64,000 bases of DNA. Origin: Candidatus Defluviibacterium haderslevense (GTDB taxonomy: Bacteria > Bacteroidota > Bacteroidia > Chitinophagales > Saprospiraceae). Of the stretch, positions 44,312-57,000 are shown in pieces (within the stretch, counting starts at the first letter, position 1; each line of letters starts with the position of its first letter). Under the pieces are notes generated by a model that saw nothing but the letters and a program-made list of their open reading frames with translations, did no database searches and was not told the origin of the DNA. The DNA is taken from the NCBI GenBank assembly GCA_016712225.1, contig JADJRL010000003.1, positions 5,035,501-5,099,500 on the forward strand, read 5' to 3'. A program made the translations under genes and the position numbers.

Positions 44312-46690
44312 CTAAAATTGTATTTTATAAACAAAGTTTGGAAAAAAACCAATTTGATAAGCTGTATTAATGGTATTGGTAACTGGATTGTATCGTTGAG
44401 CAAATACATTTTTATTATTGGTTACATTTTGAATATCAAATGAAAAAGATTGTGATAATTTAAATCTTTTACTATTCATAGTAATCCCCATTTTGATATC
44501 AAATCTAAAAAAATCTGGATTTCGTTCAGAATAGGCTTTTGAATCACCCTGTAATACTTGTTCATGTATTTTTTGAGATGCCTCAAGATCAACAGGTGTA
44601 AAATAACGACCACCAGCCTGAGTCAACTTAATACCTATATTAATGACATGTCTTTTGTCTCTTCCTATGTTGAAATCCTTTCCACCTAAAACATTATACA
44701 CATAGGTTCCGTTGAATGCGGTATTCCGCTCTATCTCGTCACTGCCCTTGTATTTTGATTCATATACTGTTCCAGTTAATAATGCATAATATCCATGACT
44801 AAAAAATTTCTCAATCGTTAACTCAGCTCCATAATTCGTTCCGCTTCCTTCATTCACCAAATGGTCCTGATCATTTGGAATAAAACTGGCTCCGGTATTT
44901 AACATTGAAAAACTACTTGGCGCTATCGTTACAGGAACATTTGATAACTCTTGATAATACAATTCCGTTTTGATTCTCCAATCCTTTAATGGAAGGACAT
45001 CATATCCTAATACAAAATGTTGACTTCTTGTAAATTCTAAATCCATATTGGATTGATTAAAACTTCCATCAGATAATCTCGTTCTATAAAAATAAACATC
45101 TGTCGGTTGCATTTGGCTATGACCACCATAACCAAAACTCAAAGTTTGTTTTTCTGTCATTTGATATTTTAAACCTACTCTTGGCTCAATAGTAAAAGAC
45201 CCATTCAATGCTAAATATTGTCCATGAACTCCAATATTTAAAGTAAATTTTTCATTAAATCTATACTTACCTTGAGCATAAGCCTGATGGAGATAGGTTC
45301 TATCTTTGAAATCCCAATAATGATTCCATAAGGTATCAGAGATTTTCTCTCTTGCATCTAAATCAAGTTGGATCAGTTCAGATATGAATCCTACTTTCAC
45401 AAACATTTTTGAATTGATTTTTGAATTGAACGATGAATTTATAGAATAGTGAATTTGACTCGTTTTATTTTCAATATCTCGTTCTACAGATTTAGGTTCT
45501 AGCACCACATGATCTTCCAGAAATTCAGATCCATTATAAGTCGCACCAATAACACTATTGAAATAAGATCTTTCATTCAATTTAATAAAATGTTTAACAC
45601 CCACTAATCCTATGTCGCTCGTAAAATAACTATCCTTGGATGGATTTGCAAATAAATCGGCTTCATCAATTTTATTATGCAAGAAATCAATTTTACTTTT
45701 TCCGCCCAAACCAAACAAAGTGAATTTTCCAAATTTGGTTAACCCACCATTAATTTTGAATGAAAGGTCTTGATAAAATGGTGTCGCAGCTGTTCCAATA
45801 GGAATTCCAATCGCTTGTGCCACGCCTGTAAATGAATATCGATAAGCGAATAAATAAGAAGAACCTTTCTCTTTATTTATAGGTCCTTCTGTCATAGCTT
45901 CTAATCCCGTCAATGCGCCTAATTGTAAGGTATGTTCTCTCTTCTCAGAATTACCAGCTCTAAGTCCCAAATCAAAAACACCCGCATTCGCATTACCATA
46001 TTCCGATGGAAAAGCAGAGGTAAAAAAATCTGAATTCTTAATCACATTCGTATTGATTGCACTTACTGGACCTCCTGTTGTACCAATTGTTGAAAAGTGA
46101 TTAGGATTCGGAATATTCAATCCTTCTATCCGCCACAGCACACCGGTTGGAGAGTTACCACGAATGACAATATCATTTCGCGAATCATCCGGTGAACTCA
46201 CACCTGCAAAATTTGCTGCCAAACGCGAAGGATCTGAACGCCCTCCAGCATATCGATTCACATCCTCAATAGAAAAGGATCGACCACTTACTGACACAAG
46301 TTCATTATTCGTTTCATTTTTTTTGCTCGCCGACACGATAACTTCATCTAAGGAATTGACATTCTCTTCTATTCCAATTTCTAGTACAACTTCCTTACCT
46401 AAAGTAATTTCTATATTAGACAACACCACTTCATTATACCCAAGATAACTCACTTTTAGGTCAAATCTTCCTACCATCATTCCATCAATTCTGAAATGTC
46501 CATTGATATCACTTACAGCACCTTTTTGTGGACTTTGGTTCATTACGATTACATTAGCACCCGTAATTATTGATTGCGATTGTTTATCTATTATGGTCCC
46601 TCTAATCGTTTGAGTTGGACTTTGGGCAAATACGCTATTAGATGATATTGTAAATAGCAACAAGATTAAATTTAAATAATAATTTTTCAT
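44312..46690 (-). CDS. TonB-dependent receptor with CarboxypepD-reg domain
   Basis: A 792-residue outer-membrane receptor. The signal peptide ends near SNSVFAQS (about 23). A carboxypeptidase-regulatory-like beta-sandwich follows (about 28-115: IRGTIIDKQSQSIITGANVIV, GHFRIDGMMVGRFDLKVSYLGY). The plug domain spans about 125-235 (DIVIRGNSPTGVLWRIEGLNIPNPNHF) and the barrel runs to the C-terminal FFPNFVYKIQF. It lacks the SusC signature, and no SusD gene is nearby, so it is not a typical polysaccharide-utilisation pair. The ligand is unknown. It is cotranscribed with a LytS/LytTR system. A seven-copy TTTGG tract lies 106-140 nt upstream of the ATG. Confidence 0.9.
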   Translation of the reverse strand: MKNYYLNLILLLFTISSNSVFAQSPTQTIRGTIIDKQSQSIITGANVIVMNQSPQKGAVSDINGHFRIDGMMVGRFDLKVSYLGYNEVVLSNIEITLGKEVVLEIGIEENVNSLDEVIVSASKKNETNNELVSVSGRSFSIEDVNRYAGGRSDPSRLAANFAGVSSPDDSRNDIVIRGNSPTGVLWRIEGLNIPNPNHFSTIGTTGGPVSAINTNVIKNSDFFTSAFPSEYGNANAGVFDLGLRAGNSEKREHTLQLGALTGLEAMTEGPINKEKGSSYLFAYRYSFTGVAQAIGIPIGTAATPFYQDLSFKINGGLTKFGKFTLFGLGGKSKIDFLHNKIDEADLFANPSKDSYFTSDIGLVGVKHFIKLNERSYFNSVIGATYNGSEFLEDHVVLEPKSVERDIENKTSQIHYSINSSFNSKINSKMFVKVGFISELIQLDLDAREKISDTLWNHYWDFKDRTYLHQAYAQGKYRFNEKFTLNIGVHGQYLALNGSFTIEPRVGLKYQMTEKQTLSFGYGGHSQMQPTDVYFYRTRLSDGSFNQSNMDLEFTRSQHFVLGYDVLPLKDWRIKTELYYQELSNVPVTIAPSSFSMLNTGASFIPNDQDHLVNEGSGTNYGAELTIEKFFSHGYYALLTGTVYESKYKGSDEIERNTAFNGTYVYNVLGGKDFNIGRDKRHVINIGIKLTQAGGRYFTPVDLEASQKIHEQVLQGDSKAYSERNPDFFRFDIKMGITMNSKRFKLSQSFSFDIQNVTNNKNVFAQRYNPVTNTINTAYQIGFFPNFVYKIQF

Positions 46691-46709
46691 TTCATTTTTT
46701 TTGTTGGCA

Positions 46710-46717
46710 CAAAAGTA
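46710..46717 (-). promoter_or_regulatory. candidate -7 element for the receptor operon
   Basis: Minus-strand TACTTTTG matches TAnnTTTG, 20 nt before the ATG. The nearest TTTG lies 26 nt further upstream, longer than usual, so the match is partial. Confidence 0.3.
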
Positions 46718-46795
46718 TTTGAGCTCATAGAAATGAATATCATCAAACCGGATGAGTTGTCAATATTTGGGGTTGAATGGTGAATTGGGAGGATG

Positions 46796-46830
46796 TTTGG
46801 TTTGGTTTGGTTTGGTTTGGTTTGGTTTGG
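46796..46830. repeat. simple sequence repeat TTTGG x7
   Basis: Seven perfect copies of the pentamer TTTGG (CCAAA on the minus strand). The tract lies in the gap between the NYN gene and the receptor operon, 106 nt from the receptor ATG. An AGCCAA/TTGGCT hairpin follows at 46835-46848. Pentamer tracts mutate by slippage, so copy number may vary between cells. Confidence 0.9.
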
Positions 46831-46955
46831 TAACTTGGCTTTAGCCAATCCAAAAAAATACAAGCTTATCCATTTAGAATATATATACAAAATTTTCAAT
46901 AGCACCACATTTACTTACTTTCGGATGTATAGATCATTTTCTGTAATACAAAAAA

Positions 46956-47723
46956 TTAATTGATTTTCCTCCTAACATAAATATGTTTCGTATTCTTCTT
47001 CCCGGTATCACGTTCATCTATTTCAAATTTATGAACAGCTTTTATTAAGGATAACATTTTAGGATGACCATAATTTCTTGGATCGAAGTCGGGTTTCTTT
47101 TTGAGCATTAGATTACCTAATTCGCCTAAGAAAGCCCAACCATTCTCATCTGCAAGATCAGACACACTATCCAGAAATAATTTGATGATGCCTTGATCTA
47201 TTTTGCTCAAGGGTTCATTAACCATTGGGCTATTGTCTTTTGATGTTTTCTTATTGCCATTTTTTATTGGGTTAATAACTTCAGGCTTCAAAATTTCTAT
47301 ATATATGAATTTATCACAAGCTGTAATGAAGGGATTCAAAGTCTTCTTCTCTCCTATTCCTATGACCTTCATACCGGCTTCTCTTAGTCGTGTTGCCAGC
47401 CTTGTAAAATCGCTATCACTGGACACAATACAGAATCCATCTACTTTACCGGTATACAATATATCCATGGCATCTATGATCAATGCACTATCAGAAGCGT
47501 TCTTACCTGTGGAATAACTATATTGCTGTATGGGCGTGATAGCATTTTCCAACAAGATTTTTTTCCAACCTGCTACAGTTGGTTTAGTCCAGTCTGCATA
47601 TATACGTTTGAATGTTGGAATACCATATTTAGCTATTTCTTCAAACATTTCCTTCACATTGGCATACGGCACGTTATCAGCATCTATTAATACCGCCAAT
47701 TTTAAATCATTATTTAATTCCAT
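46956..47723 (-). CDS. NYN domain / OST-HTH (LabA-like) protein
   Basis: A 255-residue cytoplasmic protein. Residues 8-145 form a NYN (PIN-like) nuclease domain with the expected acidic residues: Asp14 and Asp16 in LIDADN, Asp78 in NASDSALIIDAMD with Asp84/Asp87, and Asp103/Asp105 in SSDSDFTRLA. Residues about 170-250 resemble an OST-HTH/LOTUS RNA-binding domain (LSKIDQGIIKLFLDSVSDL, WAFLGELGNLMLKKKPDFDP, GHPKMLSLIKAV). This is the LabA/DUF88 architecture linked to RNA processing or decay. It appears monocistronic, with a TAnnTTTG-type element upstream. Confidence 0.9.
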   Translation of the reverse strand: MELNNDLKLAVLIDADNVPYANVKEMFEEIAKYGIPTFKRIYADWTKPTVAGWKKILLENAITPIQQYSYSTGKNASDSALIIDAMDILYTGKVDGFCIVSSDSDFTRLATRLREAGMKVIGIGEKKTLNPFITACDKFIYIEILKPEVINPIKNGNKKTSKDNSPMVNEPLSKIDQGIIKLFLDSVSDLADENGWAFLGELGNLMLKKKPDFDPRNYGHPKMLSLIKAVHKFEIDERDTGKKNTKHIYVRRKIN

Positions 47724-47794
47724 AATTTACCAACAACTTATTAAGCCATTAAATTCCAATTCCTTAAATGCACAAGCAATTCTCTTATCCAATA

Positions 47795-47802
47795 CAAAGG
47801 TA
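47795..47802 (-). promoter_or_regulatory. candidate -7 element for the NYN gene
   Basis: Minus-strand TACCTTTG, 71 nt before the ATG; it matches TAnnTTTG but without a well-placed -33 box. Confidence 0.3.
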
Positions 47803-47964
47803 ATCCAATAAAATCAACTTTGAGTTTATTACAAAAAGCAACTCCATTCCTGCTTGCTCACAAATTTCCGCAGTGAAAACAAACAATGATAGTCCCGATC
47901 TCATACATCAACCAATTCATCCAAACAATATATCTTAAACTAAAGCACCTCACTATTGAATTAC

Positions 47965-47996
47965 AAAAAAGACCCCTTTGAATCATCAAAGGGGTC
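47965..47996 (-). terminator. strong intrinsic terminator after the giant gene
   Basis: GACCCCTTTG and CAAAGGGGTC form a perfect ten-pair stem with a six-base loop, followed on the minus strand by TTTTTT. It lies 48 nt past the stop at 48045. Confidence 0.85.
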
Positions 47997-48044
47997 GTGA
48001 AAACGAAACCGATTACTACACACTATTTTTATAAATGTGACACC

Positions 48045-51000
48045 TTAGTCGAGGAACAGCATCCGTTTATATACTTTATCGCGTCCTGTCTGTATCATAT
48101 AATAATACATGCCGCTTTTCTGTATTGAAGTTTTATTAATTGGTATTTCGTGATATCCTTTTGAAAAGAATTTTTTGTATTCGTACACAACTTGTCCATT
48201 AACATCTATTACACTTAGAATCACTTCTGAATCCGTATTTAATTCAAATGGTATTCTAGTGGACTGTGAATATGGATTTGGTATATTCTGATACAATTTC
48301 ACTTGTGAATGTGCTGTTTGATTTGAATTCATAGATAAAGCCACAACATTAAATTCATTAGAAGTTGTATAAGCTTCAGCTGGCATCAACACAGGATCAA
48401 TGGATAGGATTTCAGAAAGGTTCACATTAGATTTTGAAATTAATTTCAATGTCAATTTCCATTGTCCTTTATCTGACATATTACGAACCCAAGACACATT
48501 CACTATACCTCTATCCATAAATACCGTACCGATACTTTCATCTCGGACAACACTCTCTTCAGTGCCTAAAACTTGTGACACTCTGGCTAAGGCAGGATTT
48601 ATATTCAATGCAAACTGCAAACCATCCAATTGCATCCAAGTAGGGATACTTAATTCAATGTTTGTCTCGACACCAGCTTTTAACATGACATCTTCAGTAT
48701 GAACTAAGGTGTATTGATTTGTACGTGTTTGAGCTTGATTACCTAATCCATTCAATTTATTCGAATCATCAATATCACCCACTTTAATTCCAGTGAAATT
48801 GGCCAATACATTATTAATTAATTTCGGCACATAGAATGACTCTGTAAACTCATCAAGGAATGGATTCAACGGATCAATAAATTTATAATCTGTATCTACA
48901 AAACGCCATGATTCATTATTTTTAAATCGATCCACTTTACCAAGTATTAACTTCCTGATTTCTACAATATCAGCAGCCGTAACCGATTTAGATTTATTTA
49001 CATCGGCCGCTATATACTTATATGGATGATCCAATGGTTTAATTCCAAGTATATGTCTTTGAATTTGTACAATGTCATATGTAGTCACACCGTCCAATGG
49101 ATCAACGTCGTGTTTAGCTTTTACATAATAAGCTCCTCCCAAACTCATATCACGGAAATTGTAAAACCCATTTCCTGCAGTAGAAGTAGTTCCAGCTAAT
49201 CCGTTATTTAAACTTACATCTATTCCAGCTAGCACATTATTATTGCGTGCTCTGATTAAACCATTGATCACTGCCAGTTTAAAGTTATGAGGACAAATAG
49301 TATCCGGATCTAATGCTTGCAATAAAGTAACACATGAATCAATATTGCCTGCTTCATCTTTAAAGTAGACTGTTGCAGGGCCTAAATAATTACCATTTTT
49401 AATCGAATCACAACAAATAATTCTTATGGTATCCGTGAAATCATTTTTATTGAATGAAGTCATTATTTTAGCTGAATCCGAACAATTGTCACTGAGTCTG
49501 AAAATAAATTCATGTGAGTTATAAACTGCACAACTATCATCTTTAATATTCTTGATTACTTTTCTGCAAGTCACTTCCGGTCCAACAGTATCTATTACTG
49601 TAATTTTAATCGTTAAGAAATTCAAATTACAACATGCATCTTGTGCTGTAAATGTCACTGTGGTCGTTCCTGTAGGATAATAACCGGAAGCATCATTCTT
49701 ATCATTTACTCCATAAGGTGAATCATTGGTAAATACCACTGTAGCTGAATCACACGCATCTGTATAAGCCACTAAATTCACAAAATTATTACAAGCTGTA
49801 TCAGAAGCAAATAAAGTGGTATCCCGAACGCCTAATATTCTTGGCGACAAAGTATCAAAACGAATAATTAACTGCGTAAAATTAAAGGTCTGCGCAGAAC
49901 AACTATCGAATACCGTCCAAACCCGGTCAATTTCACAGCGATTTCTTTGCTTACAGAAATTAGAATCTGCAAACGTAATTCTCAATTTGAAACATGTCGC
50001 AGCTCCAGTATCCACAGATGGAATTCCTAAACTATCCGTACTTATTGAAGCACATTCTCCTACTGTTACTGGTGTTGTAGGCCAATTAATCTCTAAACTA
50101 TCTAATGGATCAGGATTATTTATCGTAATAAGTTGAGTACAAGAATTTGAATTACCTGAAGCATCGGTCGCAGTAAATATTCTTGTAATGGTACCTATAC
50201 CACATACATTCTGATTCCTGATTACGCTATCTGTAACTATTAATCCCGGACAATTATCCGTTGCATTTGGAGTACCAAATTGAGTCAAATCATCGGTATT
50301 TACACTACAGTCTACCAAGGTATCATTTGGACAAATAATAGTTGGTGGAATATTTTCAATGACAGTAATCATGGTAATACATGTTGCAGTATTACCACAT
50401 GCATCGGTTGCAGTAAAGATGACATTGGTCTTACCTACTGGAAACTGTGTAGGTGCATTATTAGTAAACGTAACCCCCGTATTGCAATCGTTGGTTTGAG
50501 TTGCATTTCCAACATTTACGGTTGCTCCACAAATTCCAGGATCCGCATTCACAGTTCTATCTGGTGGACACTGAATCGCAGGAGGAGTCTGGTTCTTGGT
50601 TATAATGTATTGATTAAACTTAAATACCTGTGATGCACTGCATGCATTTCTTGCGGTCCATGTGCGCTTAATCGTTCTGCATGTACCTCCGTTATCTAGA
50701 CTATCCACAAAAGTGAATGTAACTAAACCACAGAAGTCTTTCTTCAATGTAGGTCTTCCGGTAATATTCGGATCTAATGTTGGTGTGCAAGTAAGTGATA
50801 TAAATGTATCTTTTGGCCAATTTATATCTCCTGCTACCAAATTAACATCTCGAGTTATTCTTTGAATTCCTTTCAATGTTGTATCTATTTCAGGTCTGCA
50901 CCTAACTCTTACAGACCAGTTTCTTTCTACTACATAACACACTTCATTATTATTTCTAAGCGTATCATCCTTATAAGTAAATGTCAATGAATCACAAGCA

Positions 51001-54000
51001 CAAGTGATCGTTGGATATCCATTTAAAGAATCCGGCAAGAAAGGTTTATTACAATCTGTAACCGTAAGGTCAGCTGGCACATGGAGTTTTGGACCATACG
51101 GGAATAATACTTTGAGTACTTGATTAAATCTATACTCTTGTCTATTCGCGCCACTACTGCATTCGTTTCCAACGATCCAGGTTCTTTGGATAATCTTACA
51201 TGTATCACTTTCTTTCTTAACACTGTCTTTGAAAGTTATAGAAACATAACCACAGAAATCTAACAATAACTCAGGTTTGTGATCAACAAATCCAGTATCA
51301 ATTCTTCCGCCACAATTGTCAACAACAAAACTATCTACAGGCCACTTAATATCTTTTTCTTTGAGATCAAGGGCAAACGTAATTTTTTGTGTTCCTTTGA
51401 ATGTACCTAAAACATCTGGAGGACAATTGTATGTCGAAGTCCATTTTCTATAGATTACATAACATGTATTTGGTATACCTGTTACCAATGAATCTACATA
51501 GGAATGAACAAAGATATTACAAGGGCAATTTACTTTCGGATACCCATTTATAGAATCCGGTAAAAAAGAACGTTTACAATTCTCAGTTAATGTAATGTCA
51601 CTTGGAACTGTATACTTAACACCCGTTGAAAAAATTACTTTAAGAATTTGTTTAAATGAATAGGATTGAGAACCAACACATTTACTAAACACAGTCCATG
51701 TTCTTTCACAATAAGTAATATCACCTACAGGTGGCAAAACACGATCTACATATCGAACATCTACATTACCACCATACTTACAATAATGTGGCGTATTTCC
51801 AATAAGTACAGTATCCTTTGATCCTAAACAATTATCTACGACAACGGTATCCTTTGGCCATTGTATATCAGCTTCTTTTAAATCTGTAGTCACTGTAATT
51901 CGTTGCTTAAATGTAAATTCTTCTGATGATTCAGGACAATTAAATGTTGCCGTCCAAGTTCTATCAATGGCATAACATGCGTTTGGCACATTTGATACGA
52001 TCACATCATTTTTTGAGAAACTTACGTCCGTACAATTGCAATTTCCAATTTTTGGAAATGAATTCAAATCGGCTGGTTCCGTAGCGATGGTACAATTTGA
52101 AACCGTCAAGTTCACTGGCTTTTCAACACAATTACAGAAATCAACCTTATTATTATCTTGTATTTCAACAAAAGTTTCACAACAAGATTGTTGACCGTTA
52201 GTAGCTGTTACACATAATGTTACTACTCTGATTCCTGTACTATCACAATCATAGGTCATCGAATGCACGCTGGTATCTCTTCCCAATGAATAAGTCAAAT
52301 CATATCCACATGGATGGTAAGATCCTTGATCGAAATCTTTAGCCCATAAAGTCACCATCTCACCGTCGATTTTTCCATCACCATTTAAATCCATTGCTAC
52401 TAATCCTGCTGCAAGTCCTTTCAAGCAATAAGCTATTGGAGCTTTAATATTTACGATCTCGAACTGCCTTTCACAAACTTCCTTGTTGCCACACAAATCT
52501 TCAAATACATATTTTATTTTATGTTTACCTAGAGGATACACTCTAGATGCATCAATGGTATCACCTATACCAAGTGCACTATAATCTTCAATACCATTGG
52601 AATATAAATCTACATGGTATTCCCACCGCAATTCAGCTCCAGGTGTACAATCATCTTCACCCGTGGCAATTAATTTTACAAATCCACCTAAACAAGATGT
52701 ATCAATGATATCAAATCGTTTATCCTCACAACCAGAAGTAAATGTTGGTTTGATCTTATTGCTGATCTTAATAATTTGATCACGTTCATAAATAATAGGA
52801 GCTCCGGTAATGTCGTAGAATCGACACCAATTGATCACTTTCCATTTTCTAATTATTTTGTAACATGCATCAGATCCATTGATAAATCTAAATAAATGGT
52901 CTTCATAATTAATACCAACCAAATCACATATATCTTCAGTGATAATTGGAAATCCCTTACCATATGGTAAAGACCCCGGTGTTAAAGCACCAGCTGCACA
53001 GGTTGTTGTATCAAAGTCACCTGGCCATCTAATATTTCCCTCTACAAATGGCTGATCATTAATAATGGTAATCCTTTGAACGCACACATCGCTTCCAAAA
53101 CTATTTCCCGCAATAAAGATTCGATCTATGTAACCTTCACGGCATTGATTAATATGTACTTCTTTAATTTCCTGAAATGTAACATTGCAATTATCAGAAA
53201 CAGTAGGCGTACCAAATACATCCAATTTACTTGTATCTAAATGATATTCACAATTTATAGTTACATCATGCGGACAATAAATACTTGGTATGGTTTTGTC
53301 TTGTACTTCTACGGTCACCATACAAGTATTTGAATTTCCATCATGATCCGTTACCCTAAACATTACGGTTACGAATTTCCCTATATCTGCACAACAGAAT
53401 CCAACTGAATCTGCAAACACATTTGGATTCAATTGACAAGGAACCCCATCATCCATTCTTCTTACTTGCATAGATTTAATATGACAGTCATCATAACTTC
53501 CATCATCAAAACTAGTAGCCGGAACTGATGCTAAGCCAAATCGATCTAAAGAAACTACGGTCTCTCTATCACATTGAACTACTGGTGGTGTAAGATCTTG
53601 TACTAATACTTCAAAAGTACAACTATCCACATTATGGCATCGATCGTATGCTCTGAATTTTAAGATATCCAGTCCTGCTGGTAATACAACATAACCACCT
53701 TTGAAGTCTTTAATAAATCCACCCGGATAAACTAAATCAACTGTAACATCATTTACGCAGCTATCAAAAGTTATTGGAGCTGGTATCCAAACATTAGCTG
53801 CACATACATAACCGCCACCTGTTGTAACTGTTAAATTATATGGACATATTATAGTTGGTGCAGTGGTGTCTACAATTTCTATGAGTTGATTGTAAACTAT
53901 TTGATCAAATGTGGTACAATACCAAATAATAAACTTCCAGTTTCTTAAAATTTTTCTGGTGCAGTTCTTGCCATTTGGCAATTCAATGTCTTCATAACTT

Positions 54001-57000
54001 GCAAAATAATCACAATATTTACTATCCTTATTTGGCCAAATAGGTGCACCATGATAAAGTGGATAACCTGATACAGATGGTAATGGACGACCTAAAGAAT
54101 CTGATGCAAAACCATTACATATTAAAGGATTATTTGTCAATAGACTTAATGTATCCGGAAAAACTATAGAATCCAATACAATTCTCTTAAGGAAGATCTT
54201 CATGGTACATGTATCGGAAATATTTCCATAGTTGTCTTTTGCAACATATTTTCTATTTACAATTTTAGAATAACTAGGATTGCATCTGGTATCTTCAATT
54301 GTTTCATCTACGAGTATTTTAACAGGATTCAAATCACAATTATCACGAACCAATGGTCCTAAATACGATTGCATACGTGTGCAATCAATGGTATCATTTA
54401 AGCATTCAATTGTTGGTTTAATTTTATCTTCAACTACTATGGTTGACCAACAGCTATTACCATTACAAACATTTAATACTTTTGCTACCAATGTCTTACC
54501 AAGGTGTTCATGAGTTAATAATGCATTGGGCACTATGGAGCCATCTTTGTTGATGATCATGACTGCATAAGAATTGTAATCATATGGTCCACCTTGTAAT
54601 AATTTCTGAGGTGTTATCTGTGCTTGACATGTATTGTTTAATGATACTTGCAATTCTCCAATACAAGAAACAGATCCAATCTGATCTCCAATGGTAACAG
54701 GGATATCAATAGGCTCAAGACATAAGTCAGGATTGGATTCTTGAATTCGTACAATGTGCGTTGTTCCAACACCAGCAGTCCACATGATGGCTGTTGCTCT
54801 TGAAGTTGTAGATGATGTAAATACACCACCTGATGATAATGACCAGTTATAAGTGCTTCCTTCTCTGTAGGCAACTGCATATCTAACTGTAGATCCTATA
54901 CAAACATTATTTTGACTTTCTGTAACTGATGAAGTTTCATATCGACATCTTACATTTCCCAAACTTACTTTATCTCCGAATTGATTTTCAATGACTATTG
55001 AGAATCCAATATCATCTACATGAATACCAGTAAATCCATAAGTCGAAAGAACACCATTGGTTGCCATTAATGGAAGAATAAATCCTGCAGGACCTGTTAT
55101 AAATGGTGTAGGTGCAGCAGGTGGTGCCGGACTTGGTACATTATACAATCCAGTTACAGATCTTATAAACCATAATTCACCAGCTCTTGATTCAAGTGTA
55201 AAAAACGTTGAAAACTGTCCATTATCCGGTGTTGTTGCATTATTGAGACAAACGCATTCTTCGTTGACCAATTCCAACAAGAAGACACCAGATGGATCTG
55301 CATCATCTTCATCACCAGGAATACTTCCATCATCTGGAACTGCGCTACCTGAACCATCGCTATCTGTAAAAATATCTCCACCTCCGTCATTGTTGATTAC
55401 ATCATCCGGTGTTGAATCTTCATCCGGCTCATTAAAATCATTAACTGCTGAAAATATTTCGGCTCTATTAACTATAGGTCCCGGATTGCGATCTATATTT
55501 ATTTTTAAAATAATCTTTACTTGAACTTTTTCACCTGCTTTCAGACCACCTTGAGGTAATCGTCCATTTTTCTCATTTAATACAATAAAATATTTGTTCG
55601 GATCTGGATTAATTGGTGACAAACTCCATTCAGGACTTATCATTGTTGTACCACTTGGCAAATAATCTACAATCGTAATTTCTTTAGCAGTTACCGATCC
55701 TTGATTTGCTATTGTGATAGTCCAAGGAACTTCTTGTCCTCGTTGAACAGTACGAACATCTACATCCTTAATTAAAGCCAAATCAAAATTACCAGGATTG
55801 GTTTCAACTTTATCATGATCATCTTCATCATTAATGCCATGATCATTTATCGGATGCCCACTTGCGTATTTATCATTGATTGCATCCTGATCCGGAGTTG
55901 AATCATAATCAATTAAATCATTTCCTCTGCTATCTCTTGCGTAAACAATTTCACTTGTATTGAAAAAAGAATTCTCAGTTCTTTTACTTTTTATTACAAG
56001 TTGAATTCCTACACTTTTCGTTTCTGTTGGATTAATTTCTTCATTAATTACAAAACCTACTTTGTTAGTACCCAAAACAACCCATCCTGGATTTAACTCA
56101 GGTTTAAATATAAAATTAGTATCAATGTAATCTACTATTTGAGTTTGGAATGAAGAAACAGTTCCCTGATTGATTACATCAATATTAAATTCAACAATGT
56201 CATTACTTTTAAATAATAATTTAGGATTAACTACACGCTTGGTTAATGCTAAATCAAACACATCAACTGTTGCAATATCTGCATCATCCTCATCGATATT
56301 ACCGTGATCTGATATTAAATCATCAGTAATTGAAAACAGCTCTCCACCTTTATCATTAACTGGATTTTTGTCCGGATTACTATCGAAATCAAATGCACTT
56401 AATACGATGCCATTAATATCTTCAAAACCAGTAATTTCTGCTACATTATTTAAACTTGCAAAATCAACTCCAGTTCCAGCATCCAAGCTAAGAATTAACT
56501 TTACTTGTTCATTTGGATTCAATACGTTCTTTAAATTAAATAGTGCATTTCCATTTTCCATGGTCCAACCCAGATTTACTGCGCTTGGACTCAAGCTAAA
56601 ACCTTTAGGTAGGTAGTCGATTGCATTTATATTCTTAAGTGCCGTATTTCCTTGATTGAAAACTTCGATTTCAAAACTAACTGAACCCAAATACTTCAAC
56701 ACGCTTCCTGGAACAAGTCTTTTACGCAATGCTAAATCTGCAATTTTGACTGTTTCCGGATCTGCATCATCTTCATCTAAAATTCCATTGCCATCTAAAA
56801 CATTATCTGTTAAAGTTCCCACAACACCACCTGGATCGTTGGTAGCATTATCATCAGGATTGGAATCTACATCTACATTAGACATATCTTTACCAACTGA
56901 GTTTTGAGCTGTTACAACTTCTGTCCTATTGGTAATATTTGTTGAATTTGCTGATTCTTTTATTCTAAGTATAATATTTTTTTCAACACACTGACCTGGA

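Noticed and set aside
46687..46908. 73-codon frame across the TTTGG repeat (product with PNQTKPNQTKPN)
   Set aside because: It arises from the pentamer tract, overlaps the receptor start, has no domain or signal, and its length would change with repeat number.
55057..55524. 155-codon plus-strand frame opposite the DUF11 region
   Set aside because: It is antisense to a well-supported giant gene with continuous domain matches; its composition mirrors the Asp-rich coding strand.
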